Assembly: GCA_020744425.1 (NCBI GenBank) | Contig: JAGMUV010000027.1 | Span: 1-64,000, forward strand | Reading direction: 5' to 3' | DNA: 64,000 nucleotides | DNA from: Dactylonectria macrodidyma | Taxonomy: Eukaryota > Ascomycota > Sordariomycetes > Hypocreales > Nectriaceae | Shown here: one piece after another, positions 32,796-43,794 of the stretch | Layout of the letters: the number at the start of each line of letters is the position of its first letter | Numbering within the stretch: position 1 is the first letter of the stretch | Notes under the pieces: generated by a model | Databases searched by the model: none | What the model was told of the DNA's origin: nothing | Seen by the model: the letters and a program-made list of their open reading frames with translations, nothing else | Made by a program: the position numbers and the translations under genes

Positions 32796-33490
32796 ACGTA
32801 TATGATAAGCATGCGACGCATCCAAGTATGCAACGCTCTTATACTGTACAGCTAAAAAGGTAAACTTTAAATTTTTTAAAATAGGCTATATAGCTTTAGA
32901 AATTTTAGGAAATTAATTATAAGTATTTAACTAAAAAAGTCATAAGGTAGTATTTTTATTAGACTTTTACTTAGTTTATTTAACTTTTTAAAATTATATA
33001 TAAAGAAAAAAATAGTGTGAATAAGAATTTTTTTAAAAGTCTGAAAAAATCTATGCTGTGACGGGAGCGTCTGGAGTGCTGGACCCAGGGTGGGGTCGAT
33101 ACGTGTTAGATTGTAGCACATATACCCAATTGATAAGAGAAGAGAAGCTGTTACATCAGTAGTAGCGCTACGTTTTTGGCGTAATGGTTTATCTGACAAT
33201 ACGTAACTAGGACGCACGGGGCAGGCGTCTACGCATCTACGCGCCTGCCCGCTTTCTCTCTTTCCTCTTCATCATAGTATTCTCGCAATACAGTGGCATT
33301 ACCTCTTGAGTTGATCTCATCTGGCCCGTGACATATGCTTAATTTTATATACTTAATAGACCTATATATAAGGTATAAGCTATTTTAAACCTAGTTTGAA
33401 TTTTTAAAGAATTTTTTAAAAAGTACTGTTTTAAGTATAAATTGGAAATGCATCGCATACTTGGATGCGTCACATGCTTATCATATATGT
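32796..33490. mobile_element. Fot1/pogo-type MITE, 695 bp, TA target duplication
   Basis: Left end ACGTATATGATAAGCATGCG at 32796 and right end its complement to 33490, flanked by TA (32794-32795 / 33491-33492). Inverted similarity continues about 36 bp. The first 20 bases match the ends of the Fot1 element at 37514 (ACGTACATGATAAGCATGCG) with one change, so the same transposase could act on both. The inside is AT-rich and has no transposase coding. Confidence 0.85.
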
Positions 33491-33800
33491 TAGAGTATAT
33501 ATTGATATAATAAATCTACCAATGATTTTATAGCTTTTATTATATTTCTTTTAAATTTATTTTAATTATTTAAACTCCAATAAGGGTATTGGCGCTTTAA
33601 CAGTCTCAAAGTAGTGTATTGCAACTAGCTAGGCCACTCTACAGAGTATACCAAACTTAAGGAAAGAAGAAGAGAAGAAGAGGAGAGGGAGGCCCATCCA
33701 TAAATATACTCGTCATAGTGGCTTAAAGTCAAAAAGTGGGCTATGAAAGGCCTAGAGTTTCCGAGGCCACCTACGGGCACAGCCTGTTACAGGCGCATCC

Positions 33801-34347
33801 TGTAAAGGCTATAGCAGTGGAAGGAGTGGAAGGAGTGGAAGGTTATTAGTGGAACTCGGCGATTGTGAGTCAAGGAATTGACCAATCAGAAAAGGGATTG
33901 AAGATTCAGAAAGAGCAGGAAAAGACGATTAGAAAGGTAGTCGGTTTGATGTGATTGGTTGAGAAATGCATGTATTGATGATGATAATCATTCTGGACTG
34001 GCTAGAGAAAAGCCCCAGCTTTATAGAGAGATTGCTGTCCAGTCACATGTCCAATCTAACAGGGGATTTGGACAATTTGTCATAGTAAAACCGGGTAAGA
34101 CGTGTCCCGAGTTTTAGGACTGTTGGACGTATGTCTGATGCTTGAACTCTAACCTTATTAAAGGTTCTTATTATAGATATCCTTTGTAGTTATAGTATAA
34201 GGAAGGTAGGCTTTCTGAGGCATAATATATACCATTATAAAGCTAAAAATCAGGAGATTTTGAATATGTTATTTATAGTCTTATCTGATAAGAGCTAAAG
34301 GAGATATTTCCTTATCAGTTATATATTTTATATATAAGGACTTTACA
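33801..34347 (-). repeat. Copia 3' LTR
   Basis: 547 bp with TGTAAAG/CTTTACA ends, apparently the same sequence as 40770-41316. Includes the short tandem GGAAGGAGT repeat near one end and an AT-rich part near the other. Confidence 0.95.
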
Positions 34348-34494
34348 GCCCCTCTTAAATATATTTCCTTATAATATATTTACCACTTAAGGACTTATGT
34401 ATAAAAAACTCTCTTTTAAGAGAGAAAAAAAATTTCTTATATTTTTCCTTTATTTAGGAATTTAAGAGAAAACCTTATATAGGGTTAAAAACTC

Positions 34495-37400
34495 TCAGTT
34501 ATTTTTAGCAGCTTTATAGTTATATAGACTTAGAAATGCTCTTAGTCTTTTAAAGTCTGTAGGGTTTAGACCTTTAGTAAAGAAGTCTGCTATATTATCC
34601 TTACTTCTTATAAAATATAAGGTTATTTTCTCTTCTTTTATCTCATCTCTTATAAAGTGATAAGATATATCTATATGCTTTGATCTTTTATAATAAGAAG
34701 AGTTTTCAGCTAGTTGTTTAGCTGCCTCATTATCTGTTAAAATAGGAGGTATAGATCTATTATAAGAAAGAGATAAATTCTCATTTATGTATTTATAGAG
34801 ACTATTAAGAGATAGACTCTCTTTAGCTGTTTCTTTTAAAGCCATATATTCAGCTTCACAAGTGCTTAAAGCAACACTTTTCTGCTTAGTTGTATTCCAA
34901 CTTATGAGGTTATTATATAAGAAGAAGCTATATCCACTTATAGACTTTCTATCAGTTATATCAGAGGCCCAATCAGCGTCTGAATAGCCTCTTATTATAT
35001 TATGTAATGAGTTAGGTTGTATATTGCAGTTATAGTATAAACCCAAGTCTTTATAGTTATTTAAATACTTCCAGATTAAGTCTAGAGCTTTAAAGTGAGA
35101 GTTATCAGGTTTAGACATAAACCTTGAGACATTATTAACAGCATAAGCTATATCAGGTCTAGTCTTTATAGAGGGATATAAGAGAGAACCAACTTCTCTT
35201 TGATATTGTAATATATCTTTATTAGAAGGAGTTATAGTTGCTTTTTGCAGCTTGTTTCCAGCTATAGAAGGAACTTCAGAGGTTCCTATGTCTTGTTTAT
35301 TATATTCTATTATTTTAGAATTTATATATTTTATTTGGTTTATATATAGGCCTTTATTCTCTCGGTCTATAGTTATATTCATTCCTAAGAATTCTTTTAT
35401 CTCTCCTAAAGACTGCATTTTAATATCTTCAGATAAGAGATTTATAACTTTATATATATCAGCTTCATTTGGACCAATGAAAATCTGATCGTCCACGTGG
35501 CATATTATAGCTATTTTATAAAGGTTATTTATAAATACCCCTTCATCATAAGGCATAGGTTTAAAGCCTAGCTTATTTAAATGCATAGAGAGAAAGTTAT
35601 ACCAAAGTCTAGGACTTTGTTTTAAACCATATAGAGCTTTATTTAGTTTCAAAACTAAGTCTCTTTTATTTTCTTTATATTCTTTATATAACTCTTTAGT
35701 TATAGTAGTTCTTAAAGACTCTAGGATATAGTCTTTAAATCCTAGAGGAGGTATAGTATATATATCCTCATCTATTTCAGAGTGAACAAAGGCGTTTTTA
35801 ACGTCATATTGTATTATTTTATAGTTATTTGCAACTGCTATTATTAATAATAGCTTTATAGTCTCAGGTCTTGTAGTAGTTGCAAAAGTCTCTGTATAGT
35901 CAAGGCCATGTATTTGGTTATAACCTTGAACTACCCATCTAGACTTATATTTTATAATAGAGTTATCAGAGTTTGTTTTTATCTTATAAACCCAGCGGCC
36001 TTTTATAAGGGTTCTATTATTAGGAAGGTCTGTTATAGACCAAACCTTCTGAGCTAGTAATTCTTTTACTTCTATCTTCATAGAAGGTATCCACTTATCT
36101 TTATCTATACCTTCTATAGCCTTATTATAGTTAGAAGGTTCTATATAACTTTCAGTTATATTATATATAGAAGGGAATTCCTGAAAGTCTTTATAATATT
36201 CTATAGGTTTCTTAGGAATATTAACAACTAACTTAGTTGTTATATCAAGCTCAGACTCTGTTAAAGAGTTATCTATATTATTCTCTGTTATAGAGTTATT
36301 ATTTACTTCTTCTTTATTTATAGTGGAATGATTATTAAAGAAGGTATTTTCATGGATGATAACATCTCTAGAAATTATTATCTTGCGTTTTTTATAGTCC
36401 CAGATTTTATAGCTATTATCTGAGTAGCCTATTATAACGCCTTTATAAGCTTTAGTATCTAGTTTATTACTAGGAAGCTTATTTTTATAGTATATAATAG
36501 ATCCAAAAGTCTTTATAGAATCTATTTCTTCTAAAGTAAGAAGTTTATTATCCTTAAGTTCTAAAGGACATAAGAACCCTATAGAAGAATGAGGAGTTCT
36601 GTTATATATATATTCTATAGCTTCTAAAGCTTCAGACCAAAGAAACTTAGGTATATTAGAAGTGAAAATTATCACTCTTATATTATTCAGAATAGTCCTA
36701 TTTATTCTTTCAGCAGAACCATTAGGTTCTTTAGTATAAGGAGGAGAAAAGTTATAATATATTCCCTTCTTTTTACAGTAAGGGGCTAGGCTATGCCTAT
36801 ATTCCTTAGCATTATCAGAAAAAACTTCTTTTATAGTTATCTTTTCCTTATTATTTTCAACTTCAGCTTTGAATTCTTTGAATTTCTCTAAAGCTTCACT
36901 TTTATTTCTTATAGCATAGGTTTTAAGAAACTTAGTGCCTTTATCAAGGAAAGTTATAATATATCTATGTTTATAATATGATATAGGTGTTATAGGACCA
37001 CATATATCTGTAACTACCTTATCTAGGAAGTTATATTGAGTCTTATTTATAACTCTTTTTATCTTATTAGTTGCCTTAGCTCTTATACAGTTTTCACACT
37101 GAATTATTTGAGTTATTTGGTCTTGAGGTATTTGGAACTGAATATTATCTTCAGGGTATTTTCCTTTATATAGCCTTAGAAGATATCTTCTTAAAGTCTT
37201 AAGGTTTAAATGGGCTAACCTTAGATGCCATTTATATATATCTATAACTATAGTCTTAGCTATAGTTTTATTTTCTCTAGTTAAAGAGATATTATTTAAA
37301 GGAAGAGTAGTATAATATATTTCCTTATTAGTTATTATCTTTAAAGAAAAGATATATAAACCATTTTTTTTAAGACCTTTAGCTATTAGCTCAGTCTTTT

Positions 37401-40400
37401 TAAAGAGATATACATTATTATAGTTAATAAATGTAGATATATCCTTTTGAAAGGATGAATGACTTATTAAGTTGACTCCTAATTCAGGAATATAGTAACA
37501 GTTTCTTAATATAACGTACATGATAAGCATGCGGATCAAACAAGCATGCGGATCAAAAATCCCTCAATCTCTCCTCTTTCCATCTGATCAATTGTTTCTC
37601 AACCACAAAACATGTCACGATTAAATAAAGAGGGAAATGTCCTTCTTGCTCTTCAAGCCCTTCAAAATAACCCAAAATTAAGCCTCCGACGAGCCGCAAA
37701 GATCTATGAAGTTACCTACACAATACTATGGCGCCGATATAATGGCATTCCTTCTCGAAGTGATTGGATTCCTAAATCACGCAAACTATCTGATCTAGAG
37801 GAGCAGATTATTGTTCAGTATGTTCTCGACCTAGATTCGCGAGGGTTTCCCCCGCGGCTTCGTGGTGTGGAAGAAATGGCCAACCGACTGCTCGCCGACC
37901 GCGACGCGTCACCTGTCGGCAAGCGCTGGGCTTCAAACTTCGTCAAGCGGCACCTAGAGCTTAAGACGCGTTTTAATCGTAAATACGACTATCAGAGGGC
38001 CAAATGCGAAGATCCGACTATTATTCGCGATTGGTTTAGGCTTGTAGAGAACACAATCGCGAAATACGGCATCGCCCTCGCCGATATCTACAACTTTGAC
38101 GAGACTGGCTTTATGATGGGCATGATTGCAAGCGGAATAGTTGTCACAGGCGCAGAAAGGCGTGGAAGACCGAAATCAGTCCAACCTGGAAACCGGGAAT
38201 GGGTTACGGTCATCCAGGCGATCAACGCGGAAGGCTGGGCGGTCCAGCCGTTCATTGTGGTTGCGGGTCAATATCACCTCGCCAATTGATATGAAGAACG
38301 CAACATCCCGGGCGATTGGGCTATTGCGACGACTCAAAATGGGTGGACGGACAATGACACCGGTCTCGAGTGGCTGAAGCACTTTGATGAGCACACAAAG
38401 GCCCGATCAAATGGTCGATATCGCCTTCTGATCCTCGATGGGCATGAAAGCCACCACTCGGCCGACTTCGAGGCATATTGCGAGGAAAACAGCATCATCA
38501 CGCTTTGTATGCCACCTCATTCGTCTCATCTACTTCAGCCTCTTGACGTCGGGTGCTTTGGACCGCTCAAAACGGCCTACGGCCGAGAAATAGAGCATTT
38601 GATCAGATGCTCTATAACCCATATTTCGAAGACCGAGTTCTTCCCGGCCTTTTACTCTGCCTTTCAAGCCGCAATGACAAAAGGCAACATACAAGGAGGT
38701 TTTAGAGGAGCCGGGCTTGTTCCTCTCGACCCAGAAAATGTGCTTTCAAAGCTTGACGTGCAGCTACGGACTCCAACACCTGTCGAGGAGGAGGCTAGGC
38801 TTCCCGACCCTTGGGTGTCGAAGACGCCAAAGACCGTCCTTGAGGCTAGCTCTCAGTCTGAATACCTTAAAAGACGAGTTAGAAGACATCAGAGCAGCTC
38901 TCCAGCATCTATTTTAGAGGCTATTGAATCACTTTCTAAGGGAACAAAGGCAATGATGCATCAGATGGCGTTATTAAAGTCTGAGAACCAGATCCTTCGA
39001 CAGGCGAATGAGACCCTTAGCAGGCGGCGCAGAGCACAAAGAACGCGCTTGCGTAATGGAGGGAAAATGACTGTAGATGAGGGAAGGGGTGCAATTGATC
39101 AGAAGGATGTTGATGCGCAGCTGGTGGCCGAATCATCGAGAAGTCGAGGTCGAGGAGGATCGGCGCGACCGAAGGAAAGGCGTTGTGGAAAGTGCGGCAA
39201 GACGGGCCATAACGCAAGAAGATGTCAGGTCACTACCGAGACGTCTGTAGAAAACATAGCAATTGATTTCAATTGATTAGATGCTTTGTTATGTTTTAAT
39301 CTTGGTTTTTATATTAGTGGTTGAGAAAAGTGATCCGCATGCTTGTTTGATCCGCATGCTTATCATGTACGTTATAGGTTTTATTATTATTTGAAAAGTG
39401 GAATTTTATATCACCACAGCCTTTAACAACTAGTGAAGATGCTTGGCCCCAAGAAACAGTTTTATTTATAGTATAATAGCTTATAAATAAGCTTCTATTA
39501 CATACAATATGCTTAGTAGCACCTGTATCATATATAAAGTCAATTATATCTCTTATAAGTTGAAGAGAGGGATTTACCTTCTTATATCTTCTTGAAATTT
39601 CAAGAATTCGAGGTATCTCTCTTATTATTGGTCCTAAAGATAGGTTATTATAGTTATGTTTATAGTTATTATTAGGGTTATTTACCCAATCAACCTTATC
39701 TAAAGCTTGAGCAATAGTAGGAGGGATTTCAAGATCCATTAGGTCTTCAGACTCAGAATCAGATTCTGAGACTTCTGCAACTTTAGAAATAGCCTTCTTA
39801 TTGGCTAGAGAGACTAGGAGTTGTTCCTGTTTCTCTTCTCTTTCTTCTCTCTTCTTATTAGGTAAGGTAACCTTTTTAGAAGTAGACTTAGAGATTCTGA
39901 AGTTGGTAAAGCCTTTAGGGGCTTTATTAGGATGTAGAAAGTAACAATCCTTATCTGTATGCCCAGAGAGCTTACAGTGAGAGCATTTTAAGGCTCTCTT
40001 ATTCTTCTTCCAAGGTTTCTTAGACTTAGTAAAGCTAATTACCTCTTTAGAAGTCTCAAGTCTTCTAGACTCATCCAATAAGGAAGAGGAAAGAGATTCA
40101 AGATTATATGCCTTAGAATTGCTTCTTAAGGCTTGGATGATAGAGGTAGTGTAGTTACTATACTCTTCTCCAAGGTTATGAAGTAGAAAGGCAATAACAA
40201 AAGGCTCTGGAAGAGAGATTTCTCTAGCAGCCAACTCATCAGTAAGCTCTTTCAACTTATTGAGATATCCTTCCATTGGAAGACTCAAATAGCTTCCTTC
40301 TAATAACTCTCTTAGTATGAGAAAGTCACTAGTAAAACCAGAAGAGTTATAGAGGTTCTTTAAGGAATCCCAGGCTTGTTTAGCAGAGGTTACCTGCTTA

Positions 40401-40597
40401 ACTTGCAAGAGAGGTCCATCCTCCAATAGGAGTCGAATTTCTGCTAGTGCATCTGCACTTTTAGCATAGTCTTCTTCAACTATTCCTTTAACTAGCTTTT
40501 GCTTAGTTAAGTATGCCTCTGTTCTAAGAGACCAAACAATGTAGTTTTCACTACCTTTTAGTTTAGGTATAGAAAAGGATTTTTCCCCAGACCCCAT
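34495..40597 (-). CDS. Copia gag-pol polyprotein, interrupted by a Fot1 element
   Basis: Minus-strand pieces 40597-39375 and 37511-34495, plus the TA target; with the insert removed the frame is continuous and would code 1413 aa. Order: gag domain (ENYIVWSLRTEAYL), zinc knuckle CSHCKLSGHTDKDC (residues 205-218), protease DTGA at 357, integrase zinc module (HLRLAH...CENC) and core (VTDICGP, FSDNAKEY, KEPNGSAERINRT), reverse transcriptase (YDVKNAFVHSEID, ALYGLKQSPRLWY, CHVDDQ in place of the usual YVDD) and RNase H (SDADWASD, STCEAEYMA, RSKHIDISYHFIR). This is the integrase-before-RT order of copia. The coding sequence is very AT-rich, unlike its neighbours, yet has no stop, so AT content here is not RIP damage. 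Confidence 0.93.
37514..39372 (+). mobile_element. Fot1/pogo DNA transposon inside copia, TA target duplication
   Basis: Ends ACGTACATGATAAGCATGCG at 37514 and complement to 39372; the TIR is about 42 bp and contains a repeated CAAGCATGCGGATCA-type unit. It is flanked by TA (37512-37513 / 39373-39374). The length of 1859 bp is normal for Fot1. Removing it restores the copia reading frame. Confidence 0.95.
37612..39276 (+). pseudogene. Fot1/pogo-type transposase with one nonsense codon
   Basis: The frame runs 37612-39276 with one TGA at 38287-38289, just after GQYHLAN, where the family has a Trp (TGG to TGA). The N-terminus has a helix-turn-helix (LRRAAKIYEVTYTILWRR) and a CENPB-like second one (GFPPRLRGVEEMANRLLAD). 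The DDE core shows IYNFDETGF, LLILDGHESHHS and the region MPPHSSHLLQPLDVGCFGPL. The C-terminus has a zinc knuckle CGKCGKTGHNARRC. About 554 residues, normal length. One base change separates it from an intact gene. Confidence 0.9.
39375..40597 (-). other. gag/protease half of the copia polyprotein
   Basis: This is the part of the copia frame upstream of the Fot1 insertion. It holds the gag, zinc knuckle and the protease active site, and ends in the short spacer before integrase (SNNNKTY). It would give only a truncated gag-protease in the present allele. Confidence 0.85.
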
Positions 40598-40769
40598 TAT
40601 AAAGTCAGAAACTCATAGAGTCTTTAAGAGAAAGAAGTTCTTAAAGTCTAAAAGACTTAGAAGAGCTTTATAGACTTAGAAAAGTCAGAACCTATAAAAT
40701 AGGTTATTTCTGATAGTCAGAATGACCAATCAGAAGATATACCCAGGTGCGAAACCCGGGCTCATAACC

Positions 40770-41316
40770 TGTAAAGGCTATAGCAGTGGAAGGAGTGGAA
40801 GGAGTGGAAGGTTATTAGTGGAACTCGGCGATTGTGAGTCAAGGAATTGACCAATCAGAAAAGGGATTGAAGATTCAGAAAGAGCAGGAAAAGACGATTA
40901 GAAAGGTAGTCGGTTTGATGTGATTGGTTGAGAAATGCATGTATTGATGATGATAATCATTCTGGACTGGCTAGAGAAAAGCCCCAGCTTTATAGAGAGA
41001 TTGCTGTCCAGTCACATGTCCAATCTAACAGGGGATTTGGACAATTTGTCATAGTAAAACCGGGTAAGACGTGTCCCGAGTTTTAGGACTGTTGGACGTA
41101 TGTCTGATGCTTGAACTCTAACCTTATTAAAGGTTCTTATTATAGATATCCTTTGTAGTTATAGTATAAGGAAGGTAGGCTTTCTGAGGCATAATATATA
41201 CCATTATAAAGCTAAAAATCAGGAGATTTTGAATATGTTATTTATAGTCTTATCTGATAAGAGCTAAAGGAGATATTTCCTTATCAGTTATATATTTTAT
41301 ATATAAGGACTTTACA
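40770..41316 (-). repeat. Copia 5' LTR
   Basis: 547 bp, apparently identical to the 3' LTR at 33801-34347; the promoter for the minus-strand transcript is expected here. The primer-binding site adjoins at 40755-40769. Confidence 0.95.
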
Positions 41317-42333
41317 CATCCGGGTGCGCCAATTTGACGAGTGATGACTAAGCGTAAGATTAAATAGCCTGTAACTATTTGAACATTGAACATATAATAA
41401 GAAAAGTAAAGTACATACATAAATATAATATACTAGGTCTTATAGAAACTTTTCTATATTTTTTAACTAATTTTATTGATTTTGTAAAATTTTAAACGTA
41501 AAAAAGACTAAATGCGCATCCGGGTGCGAGTGTAGCGGGCTCCCCACGGGTCGGTATGCTTAGTCAGCAACACTCACTGTAATATTCCAGATTGGATCAG
41601 TCATTCAAAGTGAAAATTGTTGGGCTTCGGGTGATTATGGAAGCTCTGTGCGAAACGGAAACAGCTTAGTGCAGAGGCCCTCTGGGATGTGTCCCCCCAG
41701 GCGAATAAAAACGTACCTACCTGTAACTACGGTCGCACATTACCACATGGGTGACATAACCCTTTTAGGAAGCCTCAACCATGTTGAAATATTTAGTGTG
41801 CGACCGTAGACACTCTCACGAAACGAGTTGTGCAACGAAGGGTGTGGGCCGAAGAGATTGTATTTTTACTGCTTTCTTCTATCTAAGGGAGCGACGAGGT
41901 TGGCCTCTTATACCTATGTTCAATCTGCCGATATCATAGGCAGCAAGCTGCTGCCTGATGCTAGTTGTGGTCGTTCACTCTCATCGTGAACAAGTTCACG
42001 ATGATCGTGATCCTTGCCTCATTTCTATCCTCATTCCAACAGACACAGCCCAGCGTGGGGTTTCATAGATGCACTCTCGCTGACACTACGTCGCATCAAG
42101 TAAGGCGCTGGCTGTTCTGGTGGGGTCGGTCCCAGCGCCGACTCTTGCATGACTCGGGAAGCGTTCTTCGGATTGCTGCCCGTTGTGTTCATTACCCTCA
42201 ACGCGCCCAGCATCTGCTCCTTACGAGAAGTACGAAAACAAATCATTTGCCTCTTGCCCAAAGCAGTCGGTCCACCTTTACCTGAGCGAACGACAGTACG
42301 ACAAAGATTGTAGTACCGTGTCGGTACACCAGC
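41317..42333. other. Gene-free stretch upstream of the Zn2Cys6 gene
   Basis: No gene seen. GCATCCGGGTGCG occurs at about 41514-41526 and, if the copia element is removed, also at the insertion site, so copia probably landed in a short AT-rich repeat element of about 210 bp. The last part includes the presumed promoter of the regulator at 42334. Confidence 0.4.
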
Positions 42334-43782
42334 ATGGGCCGTCAACGCAGCCAGCATCAGAAGACCCGTACAGGCTGTGTCACCTGCAAACGAAGAAAGA
42401 TCAAGGTGACCACCACATCCTTTCATGTGTTTTCCCTTGCTACGCTCAGTTTGGACACTCTAGTCTATATGTTTTCTGTTGTTATCATGTATTCTGACCC
42501 GGCAGGGTAACAACAGTGCGACGAAAGCCAGCCGATATGCGCCAACTGCGTCCGTTTCCGAGCACCCTGCGGTTACAACAAGCCGGGGGAGCCTCTAATG
42601 CTTTTGAACCATGGAGCTGTGGACACTACAACGTCTCGAACATCTTCAGGACTGCTTCACAGGAAGCCAGGGAGACCACGAAAGGTCTGGACCACCGAGG
42701 ACGTGGCAGCGGCCTCTGCCGATTCCCTGCAACAGTGGCTTCGACCTGGCATTTCCAACGAGACTGAGCAGAGGCTGTGTCAGCTGAGCATAGACAGTAT
42801 CGAATTACTCCTGCATTTCACCAAGCACACTGCCGACACTTTGGCCAACCATTCTGAGCGAGATGCAGACGACCTCCGAGACTTCTGGAAACACAACGTC
42901 CCGCGCATCGGATTGCAAAACAACTTCATCCTACACCTAGTGTTTGCTCTAGCTGCTAGGCACTTGCTGTTTCTCGACTCAGAAGCCAGGGACTCTGACC
43001 GGAGGCGGCATCTCGTATCACGAGCAGAGCAACACATGGCCATCGGTGTGATGGACTTGGCACGTGAGCTGTCAAATCTCAACGAGGATAACTGCGGCGC
43101 GCTATACGTGGGCTCAGTACTTGTCTGTATCTGCACCTTTGCAGCCGGCCCCACAGGGCCCTGTGACCTTCTCCTGTGCAGCACCTCGGACTTGCAACCG
43201 CATGCCGGTATTCCTCTGATCCACGGCGTACGGTTGATCCGAGAGTCATTTCCTCCCGAAATCCTTTTCGCCGGACTGGCAAAGCCAATGAATCGCCAGG
43301 AGTCGGTCATGACCCAGAACTGGCGCCCTCGCTGGATGGAGCTGCAACTTCCCCGGTTGGACTGGGAAGAGGCTTTGGACGGCCTCAGGACGCTCGTCAT
43401 TTCTCATGACGCCGACAGCACATCGTGCATGCGCGCATTCGACACGCTCGAAATCATCTACAAGACAACATATGGAACCCGCGACGCCGACGCATCTGAC
43501 GAGCAAAACCCCAAAGGCCGTTTTATCCTGGCTTGGCTGTACGTACTTGATGATGCGTTCATTGCCAGCCTGCAGCAGAGAGATCCTGTAAGCCTGCTCA
43601 TTTTGGCACATTTCTCTCCACTGCTCAGGAATCATCAAGACGACTGGTTTCTCATTGGATGGACGGAGCAACTGATCCTCGGGGTGCGGGCAGTGCTACC
43701 CACGCAATACATAGAATGGATGCAATGGCCGCTGGAAGCTGCAGGGCTACTGTGCTCATCGCCAGAGGCAGATGATGGGTGA
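42334..43782 (+). CDS. Zn2Cys6 transcription factor
   Basis: Two exons, 42334-42405 and 42517-43782, around a 111-bp GT-AG intron; 445 aa. The N-terminal binuclear zinc cluster is CVTCKRRKIKC...CANC...C with Cys at 15, 18, 25, 32, 35 and 42 (C-x2-C-x6-C-x6-C-x2-C-x6-C); the intron splits it after Lys24. A proline/arginine linker (RKPGRPRKVW) and a mostly helical region follow (LSIDSIELLLHFTKHTA; HLVFALAARHLLFL), as in the C-terminal half of the Upc2/sterol-uptake type of fungal regulators. The target genes are unknown. The stop falls in GATGATGG|GTGAGT, a good 5' splice site, and a hAT fragment starts about 15 bp later, so the gene may have lost a last exon. Confidence 0.8.
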
Positions 43783-43794
43783 GTCTCTATATGT

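Larger units (their letters stand above)
33801..41316 (-). mobile_element. Copia (Ty1-type) LTR retrotransposon, recent insertion
   Basis: Two 547-bp LTRs (33801-34347 and 40770-41316), TGTAAAG...CTTTACA, appear identical along their length. The target duplication is CATCC (33796-33800 / 41317-41321). On the minus strand the gag-pol frame is intact except for the Fot1 insertion at 37514-39372. The primer-binding site next to the 5' LTR (plus strand CCCGGGCTCATAACC, 40755-40769) equals the anticodon-arm region of tRNA-Met, indicating half-tRNA priming as known for copia-type elements. The polypurine tract AAGAGGGG adjoins the 3' LTR (about 34348-34356). Confidence 0.95.

Noticed and set aside
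40752..40770. tRNA-Met-like sequence next to the LTR
   Set aside because: Only the anticodon-arm part is present and it adjoins the LTR, so it is the retrotransposon primer-binding site, not a tRNA gene.
43079..43671. Minus-strand frames over the zinc-cluster gene
   Set aside because: Antisense shadows of the transcription factor, which has a clear zinc cluster and a splice-consistent frame.
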